Notes: generated by a model from the letters alone, not told the origin. Numbered from the stretch's first letter, positions 1 through 9,711 are shown. The stretch: 64,000 nt of DNA from Streptomyces sp. Ru72 (GCF_002920635.1 NZ_PQSR01000017.1:48810-112809), one strand, 5' to 3'. Translations and numbers: made by a program.

Positions 1-249
1 GATGGCCGCTATGTGGTCGGCGTCGAAGGCGTGCCGCATGCCCAGCGTGTACGCGGTGACGCCGAGCCCGATGCCGAACGCCTTGGAGCCGACCTCGTAG
101 TGCTCGGGCACCACCAGAAGGAACAGCACGCCGAACGCGGCCACGTGCAGGGCGGCGATCACCGCCAGCAGCCCGGCGGTCCGCAGGGTGTCCTCGCGCC
201 GCCAACGGAAGGAGGAGGACTCGGGCAGGGAAGGGTCGGCCAGGGTCAT
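1..249 (-). CDS. NiCoT-family nickel/cobalt permease (HoxN/NixA type), 5' part only
   Basis: Inner-membrane uptake permease for Ni2+ or Co2+. The first 83 codons are in the window; the rest runs off the left edge. The N-terminal 30 residues are hydrophilic, then comes a membrane segment (AVIAALHVAAFGVLFLLVV), and near the edge the family signature RHAFDADHIAAI, the HX4DH metal-selectivity motif in the second membrane helix. The ATG at 249-247 has a GGAG ribosome-binding site about 9 bases upstream. A cobalamin riboswitch precedes it on the same strand, which points to cobalt rather than nickel: surplus B12 would shut off cobalt import. Substrate is inferred from this leader, not from the protein. 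Confidence 0.9.
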   Translation of the reverse strand, partial: MTLADPSLPESSSFRWRREDTLRTAGLLAVIAALHVAAFGVLFLLVVPEHYEVGSKAFGIGLGVTAYTLGMRHAFDADHIAAI

Positions 250-282
250 ACGGTCACGCTCCAGCACCTCGTGGATCACTTC

Positions 283-478
283 GTGAGATGCCGCGGCCGG
301 TCTCCTGGCTGACGGATCACCGCGCCCGCCCCACCTTCCCGGTCGACGTGCGACCAGTGGCGCCACCCGCTGGAGGCGGGCGGCACGGGACGGGAACTCC
401 CCGATCACAGTGGCGAGGGCCGCTCCGGCCTGAGTTCCTGAGGGACTTTCACCGGTCTTCCCGAACACCACGGCCCGG
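283..478 (-). promoter_or_regulatory. Cobalamin (B12) riboswitch in the leader of the NiCoT permease
   Basis: Read on the minus strand, this leader carries the conserved blocks in order: GGTGTTCGGGAA, CCGGTGAAAGTCCC (about 465-447), GCCCTCGCCACTGTGA, GGGAGT, a second GCCACTGG, GGGAAGG, and the B12 box GCCAGGAGACCGGCC (310-296). The permease ATG lies about 45 bases beyond the box, so control could act on translation initiation or early termination. The 328 bases between the permease and the ArsR-type gene are explained by this element plus the ArsR promoter (about 480-577). Class is from recalled consensus; boundaries are approximate. Confidence 0.88.
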
Positions 479-577
479 CCACCTTAGGGCGGGGGCGGCG
501 ACGCCTGCAAGGCTGCACAGTTGCGCAGGTATCCGTAGGTATCGAAGATCACACAGGACGCCTGGGAGAATGCGGGC

Positions 578-925
578 ATGCATCTCGTCCCCGCCGACCG
601 CGCCGGCAGGCGCACCATCGACGGCCACCGGGTCTGCGAGGCCATCGAGGCCATCGGCGCTCCCGAGGCCGTACGCACCTGGGCCGACCGCTTCTCGCTG
701 CTGGCCGACCCGGGCCGGCTCGCCCTGCTGCTGGCCCTGCACCGGGCCGGGCCGCTCGCCGTCTCCGACCTGGCGGTGGCGACGGGCATGAACGACCCGG
801 CCGTCTCGCAGGCGCTGCGGCTGCTGCGGACGGCCGAGGTGGTGGCGGGTGAGAAGGAGGGGCGGATCGTCCGCTACCGGGTGATCGACCCCGTGGTGAA
901 CGAGCTGCTGCGGCAGGTGTTCTGA
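578..925 (+). CDS. ArsR/SmtB-family winged-helix regulator
   Basis: A 115-residue DNA-binding regulator of the metal-sensing ArsR/SmtB family. Residues about 40-105 form the winged helix: LLADPGRLALLLAL, then the recognition helix in GMNDPAVSQALRLLR, then the wing with EGRIVRYRV. It is divergent from the riboswitch-controlled nickel/cobalt permease, so a role in cobalt or nickel homeostasis is a reasonable guess. The alpha3 Cys-Val-Cys site of ArsR/CadC is absent, and there is no His-rich C-terminal tail as in NmtR or KmtR, so the inducer cannot be read off. The start at 578 matches where strong coding bias begins, with GGGAG upstream. Confidence 0.82.
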   Translation: MHLVPADRAGRRTIDGHRVCEAIEAIGAPEAVRTWADRFSLLADPGRLALLLALHRAGPLAVSDLAVATGMNDPAVSQALRLLRTAEVVAGEKEGRIVRYRVIDPVVNELLRQVF

Positions 926-950
926 GGACGGATCGGTTGCTGCGGACCGC

Positions 951-2723
951 TCACTTCCTCTGCGAGGCCGACTCCTTCCGTGGTGCCAGGTGGATGTCCT
1001 GGCTCGACAGCGTCAGCGGCGACTCGGTGAAGGCGCGCAGCCGGACGCGAACGCCCTTCTTGGGTACGGTGAAGCCCTTGCCCGGTGCCTGGATCCGGTA
1101 CGTGGCGGTGGCGTGGGCGCCGAGAGACGACGGGCCCTGGAGCACCTTCCACCAAAGGCTCTCGCCGTGGCCGGTCGTCACCATGAAGTGGGGCTGGACG
1201 GCCAAGTCGCCGGTGTTGTTCACACGGACGGTGAGTGTCTCGACGGTCGCGGCCTTCCGGGTGGAGCCGACGGCCTGCATGCGCAACGGCGGTTGTCCGG
1301 TCGCCGCAAGCGTCGCGGCCACCAGGGCCGGCGCCACCAGGGCCCCGGCCAGCACCGTGCGGGCCGTCCGCCGCCCGTGCAGCAGCCGGGGCTGCCACGC
1401 GGTGGCGAACGCGGAGGGCGGCGCGGTGACCGCCGCCGCCAGCCACAGCGGCGTCATCATCAGGTAGTAGCCGTCCTGCGAACGGGTCGCCAGGAAGAAC
1501 GCGCACCACGGCAGCACGGTCGCCGCCGGGCCCAGCCGGCGCACGAACAGCACGAACACGGCCAGCAGACCCGCCGCCAGCAGCATGCTCGCGTACGAGT
1601 ACCAGGACAGGCGGTCGCTGCCGTCGGTGTAGTAGAGGGAGATGCCGATCAGGCCCTGGCCGTGGATGGTCGCACCCTGGGTGAACGGCAGCACGATGCC
1701 CTCGATCCAGGTGCGCGGCTCGGTCACGATGAAGTACCCGTTGATCAGCAGCCACGTGCCGGAGGCGATGCCCACGATGCGCCCCACGGCGAGGGCCGCC
1801 CCGCGCGCCCCCAGCTCGCCGCGCCGCAGCGCGTAGACCCCGGCGAGGAGGAACGGCGTCAGGAACCACGGCAACTGCTGGCTGGCGCAGGCCGCGCCCA
1901 GGCAGGCCGCCCGCGCCCAGTCGGCCGGGCCGCCCGTGCCCATCCGCGTCCAGCGCACCACCACCGGGATCAGGAACGCCAGCGCGAGGACCGCCGGGTA
2001 GCCGAGCCGGGCGTACATCGGGATCAGGCCGAAGCCCAGGCAGACCATGGTGGCCGCCGAGCGCCACGGCGTCGGCAGCATCTTCCACATGACGATCGCG
2101 CCGAGGACGATCGCGGTGGTGGGCACCAGGACCTCGGGCAGCGCGTCGTGGCCGATCCACAGCAGCGGCGCGGTGAGCATCGCGGTCAGCGGCGGATAGG
2201 CGTAGGTGTAGTCGTAACCGCCGTCCACCGTGGTGGTGTAGGCGACGGAGCTGTGGTGCCCGAACAGCCAGGGCCAGGCCTGCCCGTACACCGGGTCTCC
2301 GTGCAGCAGCTCGCGGGCGGCCTGGATCGTGAGGATCGACTCGTCGCTGTAGCCGTGCCGCATGCCGGTCGCGCAGTAGACCAGCGTGATCCCCGTCACC
2401 AGCACCACGAGATCCAGGCGTGCCAGCGAGCGGCTGCTCCGCACCACCAGCGTCAGTACGCCCGTCACCAGGATCGACACGTAACAGACGGAGATCACCG
2501 CGGCGATCAGCGGCTGATGGCCGGCGGCACTGTTCCACACGCCGCGGGTGCCGATGAACAGGCTGATGTTCGCGAGCAACGTGAGAACGCGGTGCCACTG
2601 CGCGGGGACCCGGTCCGGTTCGTCCTCGCCGCGTGCCACCGGTGGGCGCACCCAGCGGGTGCTTGTCGACGCCTTCACTTCTGCCAAGTGCACGCCAGGA
2701 ACGTAGGTGGACGGCATGAACAC
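951..2723 (-). CDS. Polytopic membrane protein, GT-C/GT87-like, with C-terminal soluble domain
   Basis: A 590-residue protein with roughly ten or more hydrophobic segments between residues 45 and 470, among them LIAAVISVCYVSILVTGVL and LDLVVLVTGITLVYCATGM. The stretch DESILTIQAARELLHGDPVY, followed by Tyr/Pro-rich loops, is typical of actinobacterial GT-C membrane glycosyltransferases that use lipid-linked sugars. The last 110 residues are soluble and beta-rich, perhaps an Ig-like domain exposed outside the membrane. It starts 43 bases after the nitrate reductase ends, on the same strand, but a functional link is not evident. GTG 2723 and ATG 2717 are both possible starts; no strong ribosome-binding site favours either. 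Function is unassigned. Confidence 0.7.
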   Translation of the reverse strand: MFMPSTYVPGVHLAEVKASTSTRWVRPPVARGEDEPDRVPAQWHRVLTLLANISLFIGTRGVWNSAAGHQPLIAAVISVCYVSILVTGVLTLVVRSSRSLARLDLVVLVTGITLVYCATGMRHGYSDESILTIQAARELLHGDPVYGQAWPWLFGHHSSVAYTTTVDGGYDYTYAYPPLTAMLTAPLLWIGHDALPEVLVPTTAIVLGAIVMWKMLPTPWRSAATMVCLGFGLIPMYARLGYPAVLALAFLIPVVVRWTRMGTGGPADWARAACLGAACASQQLPWFLTPFLLAGVYALRRGELGARGAALAVGRIVGIASGTWLLINGYFIVTEPRTWIEGIVLPFTQGATIHGQGLIGISLYYTDGSDRLSWYSYASMLLAAGLLAVFVLFVRRLGPAATVLPWCAFFLATRSQDGYYLMMTPLWLAAAVTAPPSAFATAWQPRLLHGRRTARTVLAGALVAPALVAATLAATGQPPLRMQAVGSTRKAATVETLTVRVNNTGDLAVQPHFMVTTGHGESLWWKVLQGPSSLGAHATATYRIQAPGKGFTVPKKGVRVRLRAFTESPLTLSSQDIHLAPRKESASQRK

Positions 2724-2766
2724 CGAGCGCCCGGAGGTGAAGATTCCGGTGTGGCCCCGGTGGACG

Positions 2767-5700
2767 TCAGTAGACGTCCCGCACGTACCGCTTCTCCGCT
2801 GCCAGCTGCTTCACGTAGGCCGCCGCCTCCGCCTCGCTCAGGCCGCCGTGCAGGACGGCGATGTCCCGCAGCGCCTGGTCGACGTCCTTGGCCATGCGGG
2901 AGGCGTCCCCGCAGACGTAGAAGCGGGCGCCCTCCCGGAGCCAGTGCCACAGCTCGGGGCCGTGCTCGCGCATCCGGTCCTGGACGTAGACCTTGGCGCG
3001 CTGGTCGCGGGAGAAGGCGGTGTCGAGACGCGTGAGGACGCCGTCCTCCCGCAGTTTCGTCAGCTCCTCCTCGTAGTAGAAGTCGGTGGCGCGGTGCTGC
3101 TCGCCGAAGAACAGCCAGTTCGGCGCGGTGTGCCCGAGTTCGCGGCGCTCTTGAAGGAAACCGATGAAGGGGGCGACCCCGGTGCCGGGCCCGACCATCA
3201 CCATCGGGGTCGAGCCGTCCGCCGGCGGCCGGAAGTGGGGGGAGCGCTGCACGAAGACCGGCACCGGCGCATCGGGCTCCGCGTCGGCGAGGAAGCCGCC
3301 GCACACCCCGGCGCGGGGACGCCCGCGCAGACTCTCGTAACGCACCACGGACACGGTCAGCGACACCCGATGGGGGTCGACGAGCGGGCTGGAGGAGATC
3401 GAGTACAGCCGCGGCTGCAACCGCTTGAGCACTTTGGCCCATTCCTCGGCCGAGCCCCGTACCGCGTACTCGGCCGCCACGTCGACGGCCTGCCGGCCCC
3501 AGCACCAGCGCGCCAGGCCGTCCTTGTTGTCCGGGCGCAGCAACTGCCGCAGCTCCCGGTCGTCCCGGGTGCGTTCGGCGACGAAGCGCAGCAGGTCCGG
3601 GGTGATCCGGGTGATGTCGAGATGCCTGAGCAGGGCTTCGGCGAAGGGCACCTCGCCTGCTCCCGCGACCTCGACGGCGGCGGCGCGGTCGATGCCCGTC
3701 ACCTCCAGCCACTCCTCCACGAGCGCGGGGGAGTTGACCGGACGCACCCCGAGCGCGTCCCCGGTCTCGTAGGTGAGGCCGGTCCCGCTGGTGTCGAAGG
3801 TGAACCGGCGCACCTCCTTGCCCGCTCCGGGCAGGCTGAGCAGTCGGTTGCCGACGAGGCGGGCGGTGGCCGGGGCGGGTTTGGCCGGCTTCGGCTGCAC
3901 GGGGGCCGCCGCCGGGGCGCCGCCGAGCGCCGCGAGGACCGACTCGAGCCAGGCGCCCGCCGACGGCTCGTAATCGGGTTCGCAGTCGGTGCGCGGCGCG
4001 AGGCGCACCCCGCCCAGCTCCTGCAGGCGCGCGTCGAGGCGGCGCCCGTGTCCGCAGAAGTCGTCGTACGACGAGTCGCCGAAGGCCAGCACCGCGAAGC
4101 GGACACCGTCCAGGCGCGGAGCCTCATGACCGGAGAGGGCGTCCCAGAAGCCGGAGCCGTTGTCGGGCGCGTCGCCGTCGCCGAACGTACTCGTGATCAG
4201 CAGCAGATCGGCGCCACGCGGGAGTCGGCCCACGTCGGCCTCGTCCATGCCGACCAGGGTCGCCCGGTGCCCCGTCGCGGTGAGCCGCTGGGCGGTCGCC
4301 GTGGCGAACTCCTCCGCGTTCCCGGTCTGCGAGGCCCACAGCACGACGACCTCACGGCCGGCCGGCTCCCGCTCCTTCGGCGCGCCGCCGGCCCGGGAGT
4401 ACATGCCGGCGAGGACGCCGTTGACCCACAGGGCGTGCTCCGGGCTGAAGGGCGCGTCCGGCGGCAGCACGGGCACCCCCGGGGCGCCGGAACCGAGGCC
4501 CGCGAGGAAGCCGGTGAGGTACTGGCGCTCCTGGGCGCTCAGGACCGGTGGAGGGGCGGGGGTGAGGCCGAAGGGGTCGGCGGCGCTCGGGGCGACGGGC
4601 ACCGGGACCCCCGTGACCGCCGGGACGGGGGCCGCCGGAGGGCTCGCCGGCTCGGCCACCTTCGCCAGTGCCACCGCGCACACCTTGAACTCCGGCTGGA
4701 AGGAGACCGGGTCGAGCGCATCACTTGTCACCGCGTTGACGCTCAGATACTCGCCGAAAAGGTCGTTCCAGTGGAACGGGGCGAAACAGCACCCGGGCCG
4801 CACCCGGTCCGTCACCACTGCCGGCAGTACGGCCCGCCCGCGCCGCGAGGCCACCTCCACCCGGTCGCCGTCCGCGATCCCGAGCGCGGCCGCGTCCTCG
4901 GGGTGCACCTCCACGAAGGGCCCCGGGTTGAGCTTGTTGAGCTTCTCGACCTTCCCCGTCTTGGTCAGCGTGTGCCACTGGTGCTGCACCCGCCCGGTGT
5001 TCAGCAGGAACGGGAAGTCGTCGTCCGGCAGTTCGGCGGGCGGCAGGTGGGGCCGCGCGTGGAACACCGCCCGGCCGCTCGGGGTGGGAAACGTCAGCCC
5101 GCCGTCGACGTACCGGATCGGATTGCGCGCCGGACCGTCCTCCTGGGCGGCGGGCCACTGCACGGGCCCGGTCCGCAGCCGGTCGTAGGTCACCCCGCGC
5201 AGGTCCCAGCCCGTCTTCGGGTTCCAGGCGCGCTTGATCTCCTCGAAGACCTCCTCGGCGCTGTCGTAGGAGAAACCCTCCGCGTACCCCATCTCGCGCG
5301 CGACCGCCGCGATCAGCCGCCAGTCGGCCATCGCCTCACCGGGCGGGTCCAGCGCGGGCCGGGCGAGGGTGAGCCCGCGCTCGCTGTTGACGAGGACGCC
5401 CTCCGCCTCGGCCCACAGCGCGCCCGGCAGGACCACGTCCGCGTAGGCGTTGGTCTCGGTCTCGGCGAAGACGTCCTGGGCGACGACGAACTCGGCGGCC
5501 TCCAGGCCCTCGATAACCGTCTTGCGGTTGGCCACCGACGCCACGGGGTTGGTGCACATGATCCAACACGCCTTGATGTCGCCGTCCGCCATCTTCTGGA
5601 ACATCTCGACGGTCCCGCGCCCCACCCCGTCCGCACGCACCGTGCCCGGCCGGAGCCCCCACAGCTCCTCGACGAACGCCCGCTCCTCCTCCACGAGCAC

Positions 5701-6789
5701 CGACCGCTGACCCGGCAGCCCCGGCCCCATGTAGCCCATCTCGCGGCCGCCCATGGCGTTGGGCTGCCCGGTCAGCGAGAACGGACCGCTGCCCGGACGG
5801 CAGATCGCGCCGGTCGCGAGGTGCAGGTTGACGAGCGCGTTGGTGTTCCAGGTGCCGTGCGTGGACTGGTTGAGCCCCATGGTCCAGCAGCTCGTCCACT
5901 CCTTGGCCTCGCCGATGAGCCGGGCCGCCCGGCGGATGTCCTCCTCGGCCAGGCCCGTGATCCCGGCCACCGCGGCGGGCGTGTAGTCGGCGAGGAAGGC
6001 GGGCATCGCCTCCCAGCCCTCGGTGTGCCGGGCGATGAAGTCCGCGTCCGTGTGCCCGTTCTCGTGCAGCAGGTGCAGCAGCCCGTTCAGCAGGGCCAGA
6101 TCGGTGCCGGGCCGGATCTGCAGGAAGAGGTCCGCCTTCGCGGCGGTCGCGGTGCGCCGGGGGTCGACGACGATCAGCTTGGCGCCCGCCTTGACCCGGT
6201 CCATCAGGCGCAGGAAGAGGATCGGATGGCAGTCGGCCATGTTCGAGCCGATGACCAGGAAGACATCTGCCCCGTCCAGGTCGTCGTACGATCCCGGCGG
6301 CCCGTCGGCGCCCAGCGACAGCTTGTAGCCGGCGCCCGCGCTCGCCATGCACAGCCGCGAGTTCGACTCGATCTGGTTGGTCCGTACGAAGCCCTTGGCC
6401 AGCTTGTTGGCGAGGTACTGCGCCTCGAGGCTCAGCTGGCCCGACACATAGAACGCGACGGCGTCCGGACCGTGCTCGTCGACGATCTCGCGCAGCCGGC
6501 GGGCGGTCTCGCGCACGGCCGCGTCCACGGGAGCGGGCACCGGCTCCGCGCCCCGGTCGTCGCGCACGAGCGCCGTGGTCAGCCGCCCGGGCGCCGCCAG
6601 CATGTCCGCGGTGGTGGCGCCCTTGGTGCACAGCCGGCCGCGGTTGGCCGGGTGCTCCTTGTCGCCGGACGCCTTGACGACACGACGGCGGCCGTCTGGA
6701 CCGGTCGCGACGTCGAGCACGATCCCGCAGCCGACGCCGCAGTACGAGCAGACGGTCCGTATCTGCTGCGTTCCGGGGCTCGTGGTCAT
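2767..6789 (-). CDS. Assimilatory nitrate reductase fused to sulfite-reductase-type flavoprotein
   Basis: A 1340-residue cytoplasmic molybdoenzyme with its own electron-transfer chain. Residues 10-65 bind a 4Fe-4S cluster (CSYCGVGCG plus a downstream Cys). Residues about 65-480 are the molybdopterin oxidoreductase core and about 590-700 the dinucleotide-binding domain. From about 815 comes a flavodoxin ([11 protein letters not shown]), then an FAD/NADP reductase with [12 protein letters not shown] near 1200 and [13 protein letters not shown] near 1290. NasA normally receives electrons from separate proteins; here an NADPH-FAD-FMN module is fused directly. A GlnR box lies just upstream. The preference for nitrate is inferred from the NasA-like domain order; another oxyanion or formate is possible. 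Confidence 0.88.
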   Translation of the reverse strand: MTTSPGTQQIRTVCSYCGVGCGIVLDVATGPDGRRRVVKASGDKEHPANRGRLCTKGATTADMLAAPGRLTTALVRDDRGAEPVPAPVDAAVRETARRLREIVDEHGPDAVAFYVSGQLSLEAQYLANKLAKGFVRTNQIESNSRLCMASAGAGYKLSLGADGPPGSYDDLDGADVFLVIGSNMADCHPILFLRLMDRVKAGAKLIVVDPRRTATAAKADLFLQIRPGTDLALLNGLLHLLHENGHTDADFIARHTEGWEAMPAFLADYTPAAVAGITGLAEEDIRRAARLIGEAKEWTSCWTMGLNQSTHGTWNTNALVNLHLATGAICRPGSGPFSLTGQPNAMGGREMGYMGPGLPGQRSVLVEEERAFVEELWGLRPGTVRADGVGRGTVEMFQKMADGDIKACWIMCTNPVASVANRKTVIEGLEAAEFVVAQDVFAETETNAYADVVLPGALWAEAEGVLVNSERGLTLARPALDPPGEAMADWRLIAAVAREMGYAEGFSYDSAEEVFEEIKRAWNPKTGWDLRGVTYDRLRTGPVQWPAAQEDGPARNPIRYVDGGLTFPTPSGRAVFHARPHLPPAELPDDDFPFLLNTGRVQHQWHTLTKTGKVEKLNKLNPGPFVEVHPEDAAALGIADGDRVEVASRRGRAVLPAVVTDRVRPGCCFAPFHWNDLFGEYLSVNAVTSDALDPVSFQPEFKVCAVALAKVAEPASPPAAPVPAVTGVPVPVAPSAADPFGLTPAPPPVLSAQERQYLTGFLAGLGSGAPGVPVLPPDAPFSPEHALWVNGVLAGMYSRAGGAPKEREPAGREVVVLWASQTGNAEEFATATAQRLTATGHRATLVGMDEADVGRLPRGADLLLITSTFGDGDAPDNGSGFWDALSGHEAPRLDGVRFAVLAFGDSSYDDFCGHGRRLDARLQELGGVRLAPRTDCEPDYEPSAGAWLESVLAALGGAPAAAPVQPKPAKPAPATARLVGNRLLSLPGAGKEVRRFTFDTSGTGLTYETGDALGVRPVNSPALVEEWLEVTGIDRAAAVEVAGAGEVPFAEALLRHLDITRITPDLLRFVAERTRDDRELRQLLRPDNKDGLARWCWGRQAVDVAAEYAVRGSAEEWAKVLKRLQPRLYSISSSPLVDPHRVSLTVSVVRYESLRGRPRAGVCGGFLADAEPDAPVPVFVQRSPHFRPPADGSTPMVMVGPGTGVAPFIGFLQERRELGHTAPNWLFFGEQHRATDFYYEEELTKLREDGVLTRLDTAFSRDQRAKVYVQDRMREHGPELWHWLREGARFYVCGDASRMAKDVDQALRDIAVLHGGLSEAEAAAYVKQLAAEKRYVRDVY

Positions 6790-6812
6790 GCCGACGACCG
6801 TACGAATTGCCC

Positions 6813-6828
6813 GTTACGCGGATGTCAC
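6813..6828 (-). promoter_or_regulatory. GlnR box upstream of the nitrate reductase fusion
   Basis: On the minus strand the sequence GTGACATCCGCGTAAC fits the recalled streptomycete GlnR consensus GTNAC-N6-GNAAC at every fixed position. It ends 24 bases before the start codon at 6789. A second GTAAC half-site with a poor partner lies 34 bases further upstream (6847-6851). GlnR regulates nitrogen assimilation genes, including nitrate and nitrite reductases, so site and gene agree. Confidence 0.6.
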
Positions 6829-7035
6829 GCGCCGCGATCTTGGGCCGTTACGCGCGCTGCACACCGGGCACGGGGCCGGTGTGAGGCGACGCCGGCGTGG
6901 TACTGGAGGGGCGCCGTCCGGCCGAAGTGACCGAAGGGAGTGTCGCGGTCCGTGTCGCTGTTGGGCCGAACGGGTGACCATGCGCAACAATTGCCCGGTG
7001 CAGACGATGAGTGCGAGCCGACACGGGGAGGGCCG

Positions 7036-7425
7036 GTGAACAGCCACGATGTCACCGACGAACAGTGGGAAGGGCTCGCTCAGGTCGTTCCGCTGCGGGG
7101 CCGGGACGCCTGGCCGTCAGCGGTCGACCACCGCGCGCTGCCCGAGGCGCAGACCGAGGCGCGCCGCCGCTTCGTCGTCCTGAGGGTCAATGTGTTCGCG
7201 GACGCCCGCGACGTCGCCGAGACGCTGATGGCGGGCGTCCCGGTCCTGCTCGACCTCACCGGCGCGGAGACGGACGTCGCCAAGCGGGTCCTGGACTTCA
7301 GCACGGGCGTCGTCTTCGGCCTGTCCAGCGGGATGCACCGGGTGGACCGCAACGTGTTCCTGCTGACGCCGCGGGGCACGGAGGTGCGGGGGCTCATGGA
7401 GGAGGCGGGGGTTCCGGGGGCCTGA
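7036..7425 (+). CDS. sflB: SepF-like protein SflB
   Basis: A 129-residue paralogue of the cell-division protein SepF, which links FtsZ to the membrane. The SepF fold is clear from residue about 45: RFVVLRVNVFADARDVAETL, GVPVLLDLTGAETDVAKRVLDF, and a C-terminal GVVFGLSSGMHRVDRNVFLLTP. It is shorter than true SepF and lacks the usual N-terminal amphipathic helix with the glycine-rich linker. From memory, the S. coelicolor protein in this neighbourhood is SflB, which with SflA restrains ectopic FtsZ/DivIVA localisation. The start is GTG 7036, with GGGGAGG at 7025-7031; an upstream ATG at 6940 lies in the divergent promoter region and is rejected. Confidence 0.83.
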   Translation: MNSHDVTDEQWEGLAQVVPLRGRDAWPSAVDHRALPEAQTEARRRFVVLRVNVFADARDVAETLMAGVPVLLDLTGAETDVAKRVLDFSTGVVFGLSSGMHRVDRNVFLLTPRGTEVRGLMEEAGVPGA

Positions 7426-7528
7426 ATCGGGGTGTGGGTCCCCGACGGGCCCGCCCGGTCGCTCGATCGTAGGAAGTCCGCGGGGCCGGAACGGTTCGCC
7501 GGTCGGCGGGCGACCTACGGTCCCGGAT

Positions 7529-8707
7529 ATGACCCTGTCACCTGCGCCACCCGTGCCCGCCGCCCCTGAGCAGGACGCCGCCGCCGGCCCGCGTCCGGAC
7601 CGGCCGTGCGTCACCGAACTGCGGCTGTCCGCCTTCGCCGGGCATCGACGGGCCACCTTTCCACTGGGCCCGCTGACGCTGTTCACCGGGCCGAGCGGTT
7701 CGGGCAAATCACGCGCGTTGCAGGCGTACGCGGCGCTCGCGCGGCTCGGCGGCGGTGCGGAGCTGGCCGAGGTGTTCCCGGACCCGGTGGCCTGTGTCCC
7801 CGAGCGGGCGCGGCCCGACGCCCAGTGGCGGCGCGGCTTCCGGATCGGCTGCACGGCCGACGGCCCGCAAGGACCCGTCCGGCTCGACGTCGCCGTGCAG
7901 GCCGAGCCCGAACTGCGCATCGTCGGCGAGCGGTTGACGTCCGGCGGTCTCGTCCTGCTGGAGACCGCACTGCGCGACCCGAGCCGCCCGGTGGTGCAGG
8001 CGGCCTGGCACACCGCCGGTGCCACCCCGGTCACCCGGGGGCCCCTCCCCGACGACCGTCTCGGTACCGCCCTGCTGCCGCTGCGCGTCGCGGGGAAGAC
8101 CGACGGCCAGCGCCGGGTGCTCGACGCCGCCGAGCAGATGGTGGTCGCCCTGCGCTCGGTCTTCGCCTGTGACCCGAGCCCCCGCCGGATGCGCGTCCCC
8201 GTCCCGCTGGGCGCGGGCCGGCTGCTGCCGGACTGCTCCAACCTCGCGGACGTCCTGTGGCGCACGCGCGCGGAGTGCGGCAGGCGGCACGCCCTGCTGA
8301 CGGCGGCGGTCGCCGCCGGGTGCGCGGGGGAAGTCGTCGACCTGCTGGCGGAGTCGCTCGGTGACGGCACGGTCCGCGCGCTGCTCGACCGGGGCGACGG
8401 CCGGCGCACCCCGCTGAAGCTGCTGGGCGACGGCGAACTGCGGTACGTGGCCCTGGCCCTCGTCCTGCTCACCGGCCCGGGTGTCCTGGAGGTCGACCCG
8501 GTGGGAGAGGTGCCGGCGGCGCTGCAGACCCTCACGGTCCTGGCGGACGGCTTCGACCGCCGCATGGACCGGCTCCAGGCACGCGAACTGCTCCGGCTGG
8601 CGGCACGGATGTGCGAGCGGGGCCACATCCGGCTGGTGGGCGCGGTGAGCGAGCCGTCCCTGGCGGCGGGGGCGGACGGCGCGACGGTGGTAGACCTGAG
8701 CGCGTGA
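7529..8707 (+). CDS. AAA/SMC-like ATP-binding protein
   Basis: A 392-residue ATPase. After a disordered proline/alanine-rich stretch (residues 1-30) comes LRLSAFAGHRRATFPLGPL and the Walker A motif GPSGSGKS near residue 56, the layout of OLD/SMC-like AAA ATPases. The C-terminal third has LGDGELRYVALALVLL, resembling the signature-like ...GE..., and LEVDPVGEVPAALQTL in the place of a Walker B. Such proteins often act in DNA metabolism or defence, but no nuclease (TOPRIM) domain is present here. The downstream MazG-like gene overlaps its stop codon (GTGA), so the two are translationally coupled. Function unknown. Confidence 0.75.
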   Translation: MTLSPAPPVPAAPEQDAAAGPRPDRPCVTELRLSAFAGHRRATFPLGPLTLFTGPSGSGKSRALQAYAALARLGGGAELAEVFPDPVACVPERARPDAQWRRGFRIGCTADGPQGPVRLDVAVQAEPELRIVGERLTSGGLVLLETALRDPSRPVVQAAWHTAGATPVTRGPLPDDRLGTALLPLRVAGKTDGQRRVLDAAEQMVVALRSVFACDPSPRRMRVPVPLGAGRLLPDCSNLADVLWRTRAECGRRHALLTAAVAAGCAGEVVDLLAESLGDGTVRALLDRGDGRRTPLKLLGDGELRYVALALVLLTGPGVLEVDPVGEVPAALQTLTVLADGFDRRMDRLQARELLRLAARMCERGHIRLVGAVSEPSLAAGADGATVVDLSA

Positions 8708-9057
8708 CAGAGGAACCCGGGCAGCCCAAGGACCTGACCGTGGCGCGGCTGCAGCGCCGGCTCGCCGACTTCGCGACCGCCCGCGCCTGGCAGCCGTACC
8801 ACACCCCCAAGAACCTGGTGGCGGCACTCAGCGTGGAGGCGTCCGAACTCGTCGAGATCTTCCAGTGGTTGACGCCGGAGGAGTCCGCGCGCGTCATGGA
8901 GGACCCGGACACGGCCCACCGGGTCACGGACGAGGTCGCGGACGTCCTGGCGTACCTGCTCCAGCTCTGCGAGGTACTGGGCATCGACGCGCTGGCGGCG
9001 CTGGACGCGAAGATCGACCGCAACGAGGAGAGGTTTCCGGCGCCCGGAAGGGAGTGA
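8704..9057 (+). CDS. MazG-like nucleotide pyrophosphohydrolase
   Basis: A 117-residue all-alpha NTP pyrophosphohydrolase of the MazG-like type, which hydrolyses (d)NTPs to NMP and pyrophosphate for pool cleansing. The metal-binding helices are visible: EASELVEIFQW, where the glutamates form the ExxE motif, and DEVADVLAYLLQL, giving the downstream E/D pair. The length matches the stand-alone single-domain family. The start is GTG 8704, overlapping the stop of the ATPase gene; an in-frame ATG at 8611 would lie deep inside that gene and is not used. Coupling to the ATPase suggests a shared job, still undefined. Confidence 0.85.
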   Translation: MTEEPGQPKDLTVARLQRRLADFATARAWQPYHTPKNLVAALSVEASELVEIFQWLTPEESARVMEDPDTAHRVTDEVADVLAYLLQLCEVLGIDALAALDAKIDRNEERFPAPGRE

Positions 9058-9096
9058 TCACAAAGGCCCGGATCGTCACTCTCCGGAGTCATAGAG

Positions 9097-9123
9097 TTGT
9101 CCACATCCCCCTGGTTGTCCACA
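9097..9123 (+). promoter_or_regulatory. Pair of DnaA boxes
   Basis: TTGTCCACA occurs at 9097-9105 and again at 9115-9123, same orientation, 18 bases apart. This is the favoured streptomycete DnaA 9-mer. The pair lies in the 177-base gap between the MazG-like gene and the hypothetical at 9235. It could mark a DnaA-regulated promoter or a titration site; two boxes are far too few for oriC. Confidence 0.6.
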
Positions 9124-9234
9124 GATTTCGTACCAGCTCTGGCTTTTCGGCCCGACTGCTCTCACTCTGGGTAGTGGACACCGGAGTGCGGGCAGACGTG
9201 CGGAAGCGTGCGTCGGACAGAGCGGGGGCAGGGC

Positions 9235-9711
9235 ATGGATGCGGTGCGGCTCATCACGGCGAGCAGGCGCGCCCTGGCGGGGAGCGAGGACGGGCCGAGG
9301 ATCATGGCGGAGGCGTGGCAGGCCTACGCCCTGGCACAGGCGATCGGCAGCCGCCTGGCGGTCTCGGGCCCACCCGAACTGCGCGGCGAGGCACTGGGGC
9401 TGACAGAGCTGGCGGGCAGGGGCTGCGGCGTGCTGGACACGCCGCCCGTCGACGTGGCCGATCTGCGCGCGGCCCGGCTCACCGAGCTGGGCGACGCCCG
9501 CACAGCACTCCTTGACCTCGGCTCCCTCCTCATGGAACTGGGCATGGCCCTCGTCGCGGTGGCGAGCGCGGCGGACGACGAGAGCACGTACTGGCAGTGC
9601 ATGGAGGCGATAGACGCGGCGGACGAGTCGAGGGACCGGGTCAAGGAGATGCTGCGCAGACTGGCGGCGAGAGACGGGGACATACGCGAGCGGGACCGGG
9701 CGCCGGGCTGA
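9235..9711 (+). CDS. Hypothetical protein, DUF6099-like
   Basis: A 158-residue protein, mostly helical and rich in alanine and leucine. It begins MDAVRLITASRRALA and has a long amphipathic helix around residues 85-120 (DLGSLLMELGMALVAVASAAD), ending in a charged tail. It resembles a Streptomyces-restricted family that I recall as DUF6099; the function is unknown. The ATG at 9235 follows AGCGGGGGCAGGGC, a better start than the in-frame GTG at 9208. The DnaA box pair lies about 110 bases upstream, making it the likely target if those boxes regulate anything. Confidence 0.7.
   Translation: MDAVRLITASRRALAGSEDGPRIMAEAWQAYALAQAIGSRLAVSGPPELRGEALGLTELAGRGCGVLDTPPVDVADLRAARLTELGDARTALLDLGSLLMELGMALVAVASAADDESTYWQCMEAIDAADESRDRVKEMLRRLAARDGDIRERDRAPG

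Noticed and set aside
2707..6930. A 1407-codon open frame on the plus strand opposite the nitrate reductase.
   Set aside because: It is a shadow frame of a GC-rich gene: no domain, unnatural Arg/Gly/His composition, and the minus strand shows a full molybdoenzyme.
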